NCBI GenBank assembly: GCA_946480845.1
Contig: CAMLLJ010000085.1
Coordinates: 1 to 11,328 of the forward strand
Direction: 5' to 3'
Source of the DNA: an uncultured Gemmatimonadota bacterium
GTDB lineage: Bacteria > Gemmatimonadota > Gemmatimonadetes > Gemmatimonadales > GWC2-71-9
Length of the DNA stretch: 11,328 bases
Of this stretch, positions 7,881 to 11,328 are shown one piece after another (position 1 is the first letter of the stretch; the number at the start of each line of letters is the position of its first letter). The notes beneath the pieces were generated by a model. It was not told the origin of the DNA. It worked only from the letters and a program-made list of their open reading frames with translations, and did no database searches. Made by a program: the position numbers and the translations under genes.

Positions 7881-7884
7881 ACGC

Positions 7885-7920
7885 GACGGCCCCCGGGATG
7901 TCCCGGGGGCCGTCGTCCTT
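7885..7920 (+). terminator. Intrinsic terminator of rnpB
   Basis: A 13-bp perfect GC-rich stem (7885-7897 with 7902-7914) closes a 4-base ATGT loop, followed by GTCCTTT. The T-tract is short, as often seen in high-GC genomes. It starts 5 bases after the RNase P RNA end and separates it from the exported-protein operon. Confidence 0.85.
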
Positions 7921-7971
7921 TGGCGGCTAGCCCGCTCCTTGCATTACCTTTCTCCTCCGCCGCGGCCCGCC

Positions 7972-7978
7972 AAGGAGG
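7972..7978 (+). promoter_or_regulatory. Perfect ribosome binding site AAGGAGG for a possible leader ORF
   Basis: AAGGAGG lies 8 bases before ATG 7987. It is the best ribosome binding site in the window, yet it does not serve the frame of the next large gene, which starts at 8031. It is therefore the main evidence for the short ORF at 7987-8049. Confidence 0.5.
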
Positions 7979-7986
7979 CCGCGGGG

Positions 7987-8049
7987 ATGGCGCCCACGGA
8001 GCGCCGACACCTGACCAGGATAGAGGACCCATGCTCCCCCGTTCCCTGA
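7987..8049 (+). CDS. Possible 20-residue leader peptide
   Basis: A 20-codon ORF starts at ATG 7987, 8 bases after a perfect AAGGAGG, and stops at 8047-8049. It therefore runs over the ATG (8031) of the exported protein gene by 19 bases in a different frame. The peptide begins MAPTERRHLTR and ends CSPVP; it shows no run of one amino acid that would suggest classical attenuation, and no signal peptide. If translated, it could couple or gate translation of the next gene. The alternative is that AAGGAGG is coincidental. Unrecognised sequence; function not assigned. Confidence 0.35.
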   Translation: MAPTERRHLTRIEDPCSPVP

Positions 8050-8804
8050 CTCTCGCGGCGTTCGCCGGCACCCTGATGCTCCCGGCTCCCGGCATCGCGA
8101 AGCCGGTGACGCTCAAGTACCGCATCGCCCAGACCACCGAGCAGACGGTCGATGCCACCGCGGCCGGCGGGGGCGAGCAGAAGGTCCGCCTGGGCTACGT
8201 CGCCTTCCTGACCGTCGTCATGGACGACAGCGCCGGCGGCAAGGCCGTCCGCGCCACCGTGGACTCGATCAGCGCCGACAGCACCGTCGATCCCGCCATC
8301 GCAGGCCCGATCCTTTCCGCCAAGGGCGCCACCGGCAGCGGGTACGTGGACGCGAGCGGCAAGCTCAACGGCTTCGAGTCGGCCGACACCGCCCAGGCCA
8401 TCCCGATGGGCACCCTGCGCGGCCTGGTGACGGCGCTCTTTCCCAAGGTGAAGGCGACTGCCAAGGCGGGGGATACCTGGACCGACACCACCGAGACCAC
8501 CGATTCGGTGGGCCCCGGCCCGAGCACCCGCCGCGCCATCACCAGCTACGCGGCCACGACGGGCGCGGCGAACGCGCTCAAGGTGGACCTCACCAGCAAC
8601 TACTCGATCGCCGGCAGCGCGCCCAACGGCGTGGTGTACGAAGGCACCGGACGCAACGTCGCCACCTTCCAGCGCTCGGAAGGCGGCTTCATGGTGGACG
8701 GGACGTTCAACGACAACTCCGACCTGTCGCTCACGCACCCGTCCCTGAGCGAGCCGATGCCGGTGGCGAACGTCTCCACCGTCTCGATCGCGCTGGTGCA
8801 GTGA
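8031..8804 (+). CDS. Exported protein of unknown function (first of tandem pair)
   Basis: This 257-residue protein has a typical Sec signal peptide: MLPRSLTLAAF, a hydrophobic core, and a probable cleavage after ...PGIA at about residue 23. The mature part is rich in Thr, Ser, Ala and Asp with alternating hydrophobic residues, suggesting a beta-rich periplasmic or surface protein. The start at 8031 places the signal peptide at the N-terminus and has GAGG (8023-8026) upstream. Its layout parallels the next gene: an early strand reading YVAFLTVV, a GYVDASGKLNG turn, an LFP motif, a GDTWTDTTET motif and a final strand near VSTVSIAL. It may belong to uncharacterised families such as DUF6263-like proteins, but I am not certain. 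The stop overlaps the next start by one base. Confidence 0.85.
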   Translation: MLPRSLTLAAFAGTLMLPAPGIAKPVTLKYRIAQTTEQTVDATAAGGGEQKVRLGYVAFLTVVMDDSAGGKAVRATVDSISADSTVDPAIAGPILSAKGATGSGYVDASGKLNGFESADTAQAIPMGTLRGLVTALFPKVKATAKAGDTWTDTTETTDSVGPGPSTRRAITSYAATTGAANALKVDLTSNYSIAGSAPNGVVYEGTGRNVATFQRSEGGFMVDGTFNDNSDLSLTHPSLSEPMPVANVSTVSIALVQ

Positions 8805-9682
8805 TGCGCGGGACGGCCCTCCTCGCGGCGCTCGGGGTGGCGGCGTGCGCCTCGGGCACCCAGGCCGGGCCGTCGGCGCGCCCGGGCCCCGTCGCCGCGC
8901 CCGACGAGCCGGCGGCCGTGGCCCCGTCCGAGGGCCGGGGGCGGGAGATCACCTACACCGCGATCCCCCGCTCGCGCTACCGGCTGGAGCGGTTCGACAC
9001 GGTGCTGGTGCAGCTCCCGGACAGCAGCACCCAGTCGCAGGTCTTCGGCCGCACGGCGTGGCTCACCGTGGAGACCGCCGAGGCCGATGGCGGGTTCAAC
9101 GCCACGATCGTGCTCGATTCGCTCGAGGTGAGCGGGATGATCGCGCAGAATGCGACCGCGGCGCTCGACAGCGCCCGGGGCACCCGCTGGACCGGCCGGG
9201 TCGGGCAGGACGGCCGGCTCTCCGACCTCACCGCCGACCGGTCGAGCCTGGTCGGCGAGCAGGCCGGCGCCATGCTGCAGCTCCTCTTCCCGATCCTCCC
9301 CGGCGACGGCATCCGCGCCAGCGCCGCGTGGACCGACAGCTCGGACGTGAAGACCAAGGTGGACATGTTCGACGTGCAGGAGCGGGCGGTGACGCAGTAC
9401 CTCGCCATGAGCCCGTCGGTGCGCGGCCGGGGCACGGCGCTTCCCATCCAGGCCGACGCGGCGTTCTCCCAGGAGGGCTCGACGTCGCAGCGCGGGCAGG
9501 ACCTCTCGATCGAGTCGAACGGGACGCGGCGCTTCGTCTACTACCTCGGGCTCGACGGCGTGCCGGCCGGCCTCGAGGGCTCGGAGAAGAGCGACGTCAC
9601 GATCATGGTGCCCGCCGTCGGCCAGTCGATGCACGCCACGCGGCACGCGGCGGTCCGGATCACCCCGCTCGAAAGCCGTTAG
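8804..9682 (+). CDS. Exported lipoprotein of unknown function (second of tandem pair)
   Basis: This 292-residue protein starts at the ATG of a TGATG overlap with the previous stop; a GTG one codon earlier is possible. The N-terminus is a short signal peptide with a lipobox VAAC, giving lipidated Cys15 counting from ATG 8804, then a Pro/Ala/Gly-rich linker to about residue 45. The remaining domain resembles the preceding gene product in order and spacing of motifs: RTAWLTVET, a GRVGQDGRLSDLT turn, LLFPILPG, AWTDSSD, a VTQY strand, and a final strand near AAVRITPL. It is probably anchored in an envelope membrane facing the periplasm. It sits 8 bases before mtgA, so a cell-wall-related role is plausible but unproven. 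No catalytic motif is recognised. Confidence 0.85.
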   Translation: MRGTALLAALGVAACASGTQAGPSARPGPVAAPDEPAAVAPSEGRGREITYTAIPRSRYRLERFDTVLVQLPDSSTQSQVFGRTAWLTVETAEADGGFNATIVLDSLEVSGMIAQNATAALDSARGTRWTGRVGQDGRLSDLTADRSSLVGEQAGAMLQLLFPILPGDGIRASAAWTDSSDVKTKVDMFDVQERAVTQYLAMSPSVRGRGTALPIQADAAFSQEGSTSQRGQDLSIESNGTRRFVYYLGLDGVPAGLEGSEKSDVTIMVPAVGQSMHATRHAAVRITPLESR

Positions 9683-9690
9683 CCCGGGGC

Positions 9691-10566
9691 GTGCGTCTCG
9701 CCCGGCGCGTCCTGCTCGGCCTGGCGGCAGCCACAGCGCTCTTCGTGCTGTGGCTGTTTGCCGTCTGGCCCCCGCCCGTGTGGTACCGCACCCACTTCCC
9801 GGCGTCGACGGCGTTCATGCGGATGCGCGCGGGCGGGCCGGGGGCGGCGGCGCGCACCGCGCCCGTGCCGCTCGACGCCGTCGCCCCCGCGTTCGTCCAG
9901 GCGGTGCTCATCGCCGAGGACCACCGGTTCTGGACCCACGGCGGGATCGACTTCGTGGAGTTCCGCCGCGCGCTCGGTTACCGGCGCCGGGACTTTTCCT
10001 GGACCTCCGGCGGCGACCTCCTGGAGCTCCTGCGGACGGGCCGGCGGGCGTGGGCGCGGCGCGAGGCGCTCCGCGGGGCCAGCACCATCACCCAGCAGCT
10101 CGCCAAGAACCTCTATCTCTCGCCGTCGCGGAACCCGCTCCGCAAGGTGAAGGAGGCGGTGACCGCGTATCGGCTGGAGGCGGCGCTCGGGAAGCGCCGG
10201 ATCCTCGAGCTGTACGTCAACGTCGCCGAGCTGGGCCCCGGGATCTGGGGCGTGGACGCGGCGAGCCGGCACTACTACGACCGCCCCGCGGCCGCGCTCA
10301 GCCGGCGCCAGGCGGCAGCACTGGCCGCGGCGCTCCCGTTTCCGCTGCTCTCCAATCCCGCGCACCGGCCTTCGCGCATGCGCTGGCGCCAGGCGCTCAT
10401 CCTGCGGAGGATGGGCGGCGAACGGATCGAGGTGCCGCGCTTCGACGAGCCGATCGTGCCGATACCCGCGGAAAGCGTTCCGCCACCACCACTTCCCGAG
10501 TCACCGGCCGACGACGCCCCGCCCGACACGGCGAGCGGCGAGGCCGCCGATTCCGCGCCGCTCTAG
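9691..10566 (+). CDS. mtgA: Monofunctional peptidoglycan glycosyltransferase (GT51)
   Basis: Polymerises lipid II into glycan strands at the outer face of the inner membrane. The 291-residue protein has one N-terminal membrane helix (about 7-26) and a GT51 domain with all main motifs: AEDHRFWTHGGIDF with catalytic Glu76, GASTITQQLAKNLYLSPSR (129-147), RKVKEAV (151-157), KRRILELYVN with the second Glu173, and the following GPGIWGV. No transpeptidase domain is present. Between GIDF and GASTITQQ there are about 22 more residues than in E. coli MtgA, and the C-terminus ends in a Pro/Asp/Ala-rich tail (about 258-291). GTG 9691 was chosen because it starts just before the membrane helix; it lies 8 bases after the preceding stop, with only a weak CGGGG as ribosome binding site. 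It is probably the last gene of the exported-protein operon. Confidence 0.94.
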   Translation: MRLARRVLLGLAAATALFVLWLFAVWPPPVWYRTHFPASTAFMRMRAGGPGAAARTAPVPLDAVAPAFVQAVLIAEDHRFWTHGGIDFVEFRRALGYRRRDFSWTSGGDLLELLRTGRRAWARREALRGASTITQQLAKNLYLSPSRNPLRKVKEAVTAYRLEAALGKRRILELYVNVAELGPGIWGVDAASRHYYDRPAAALSRRQAAALAAALPFPLLSNPAHRPSRMRWRQALILRRMGGERIEVPRFDEPIVPIPAESVPPPPLPESPADDAPPDTASGEAADSAPL

Positions 10567-10671
10567 CGCGGTCGGGCCCGGCGGCGAGCCGGTGTGCGAC
10601 AAGTCACAGTCGGGCCGGCCCCGCCGGACAATAATTGATGCCTACCCAGACCGCCCAAGGGGAGGTTCCGC

Positions 10672-11202
10672 ATGAACGAGTACGACCTGATCGGGAGCGA
10701 GAGCCGGCACGGGCGCTCCACGGCGGGCGGCGTCGCCACCATCGCGCTGGCGGCCGCGGTCGGCGCCGGCGTGGCGCTCCTGTTCACCACCGATGCCGGC
10801 GCGCGCGCCAGGGGCCGCGTCGCAGGCCGGATCCGCGATCTCGAGCTGGGCGAGCGCGCCGGACGCGCCGGTCACGCGGCCCGCGACGGCTTCGAGACCA
10901 TCCGCCGCAAGGGCGCCCGCCGCATCCGGCAGATCCGCCGCGAGCCCGAGCGCGACTCGAGCGGCGCGCTCTACGCCACGCTGGGCACCGTTGCCGGCGC
11001 CGCGCTGGCGGCGCTGCTCACCCCGCAGGGCGGACGCGAGACCCGCGACTGGATCGGCAGCACCTTCGACGACCTGCGCCAGAACGCGTCCCTGAAGTGG
11101 AAGGAACACCGCGCCCGCCGGAAGGCCCAGGAGCCGGCCGACGAAGCGCTCCGGCGGCTGGAGGGGAACGGGCACGAGGAGTGGGCGGCGAGGACGGAGT
11201 AG
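10672..11202 (+). CDS. YtxH-domain-like membrane protein with internal duplication
   Basis: This 176-residue basic protein has two membrane-helix/glycine-rich units. Each is a hydrophobic helix followed by the YtxH-like pattern of a Leu-rich end, a turn and Gly-Arg: GVALLFTTDAGARAR (33-47) and ALAALLTPQGGRETR (111-125). Both units continue into a charged amphipathic stretch ending RDLE or DDLR. The region between (about 48-95) is very Arg-rich, and the tail is charged. YtxH family proteins are linked to general stress in some Firmicutes, but their molecular role is unclear. The ATG is supported by GGAGG (10661-10665), 6 bases upstream. It is separated from mtgA by 105 bases and so is probably a single-gene unit. 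Confidence 0.8.
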   Translation: MNEYDLIGSESRHGRSTAGGVATIALAAAVGAGVALLFTTDAGARARGRVAGRIRDLELGERAGRAGHAARDGFETIRRKGARRIRQIRREPERDSSGALYATLGTVAGAALAALLTPQGGRETRDWIGSTFDDLRQNASLKWKEHRARRKAQEPADEALRRLEGNGHEEWAARTE

Positions 11203-11234
11203 CGGAGCAGCGGAGCCGCGGTCAGCGCCCGGGG

Positions 11235-11263
11235 GTCATCCCGAGCGAAGCGAGGGATCTGCT
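11235..11263. repeat. Dispersed repeat with GCGAAGC mini-hairpin
   Basis: This stretch, which runs GTCATCCC, GAGCGAAGCGA, GGGATCTGCTC, is recognisable as one copy of a short motif family found many times in intergenic DNA of diverse high-GC bacteria (from memory). It folds symmetrically: ATCCC (11238-11242) pairs with GGGAT (11254-11258), GA faces GA (11243-11244 and 11252-11253), GC pairs with GC, and GAA forms the loop. Only one copy is present in this window. The remaining bases from 11203 to the end hold no gene that I can support. Confidence 0.65.
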
Positions 11264-11328
11264 CCACCGGCATCGTAACCCCGGTGTGCCGATACCCCCC
11301 GTAGCGCGGGATGTACCCCCGGGCCGCG

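Noticed and set aside
7408..7881. Open frames on the minus strand and a plus-strand frame (7735-8049) across rnpB
   Set aside because: The region is explained by the conserved RNase P RNA; these translations have no protein features. Only the last 20 codons of the plus-strand frame are kept, as a possible leader ORF.
7945..7952. TACCTTTC as a Bacteroidetes-like -7 element before the exported-protein operon
   Set aside because: One base from TAnnTTTG but with no matching upstream TTG at the right distance and no second example in the window.
10630..10637. AATAATTG as a promoter box for the YtxH-like gene
   Set aside because: It is an AT-rich spot at a suitable distance but matches neither the GTATATTG box nor the -10 consensus well, and no -35 is visible.
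10971..11273. Minus-strand 100-codon frame starting in the terminal repeat
   Set aside because: Its N-terminus is the translation of the dispersed repeat (RFARDD-type sequence, a frequent false gene call), and the rest is antisense to the YtxH-like gene.

Overview
The window is very GC-rich (roughly 70% or more), densely coded DNA with many GTG starts. It looks like a chromosomal segment of a Gram-negative soil or environmental bacterium. The combination of a MacB-type permease, a PknB kinase fused to a TolB-like domain and TPR repeats, an AraC-type regulator with a receiver-like N-terminus, and repeated GTATATTG promoter-like boxes suggests Gemmatimonadota or a close relative. That assignment is inference from gene style, not a database match. 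Composition looks even throughout, and I see no phage, insertion sequence, CRISPR array or tRNA.

Left part (1-3307): a MacB/FtsX-type ABC permease runs leftward off the edge. It is divergent from a two-gene unit made of a conserved protein of unknown function and fumarylacetoacetase, the last enzyme of tyrosine/homogentisate breakdown. The 79-base divergent gap carries an 11-base AT-rich block that reads as a -10 box on both strands. Fumarylacetoacetase converges, with a 6-base gap, on an AraC-type regulator (3314-4153, minus strand).

Middle (4154-7920): a 192-base divergent gap leads to a 1038-residue membrane Ser/Thr kinase with a large C-terminal TolB/TPR region that is probably extracytoplasmic. 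The RNase P RNA gene (rnpB) follows 33 bases after its stop, with its own -10 box and a strong GC hairpin terminator.

Right part (7921-11328): a probable envelope operon holds two tandem, divergently related exported proteins (the second a lipoprotein) and a monofunctional peptidoglycan glycosyltransferase (MtgA). It is preceded by a possible 20-codon leader peptide with a perfect ribosome binding site. A YtxH-like membrane protein with an internal duplication follows. The last 126 bases contain one copy of a dispersed repeat built around the GCGAAGC mini-hairpin.

I see no multi-gene defence, mobile or biosynthetic system. The most interesting signals are the repeated GTATATTG box calibrated by rnpB, the shared divergent -10 block, the unknown protein coupled to fumarylacetoacetase, the tandem exported pair next to mtgA, the leader ORF and the GCGAAGC hairpin repeat.
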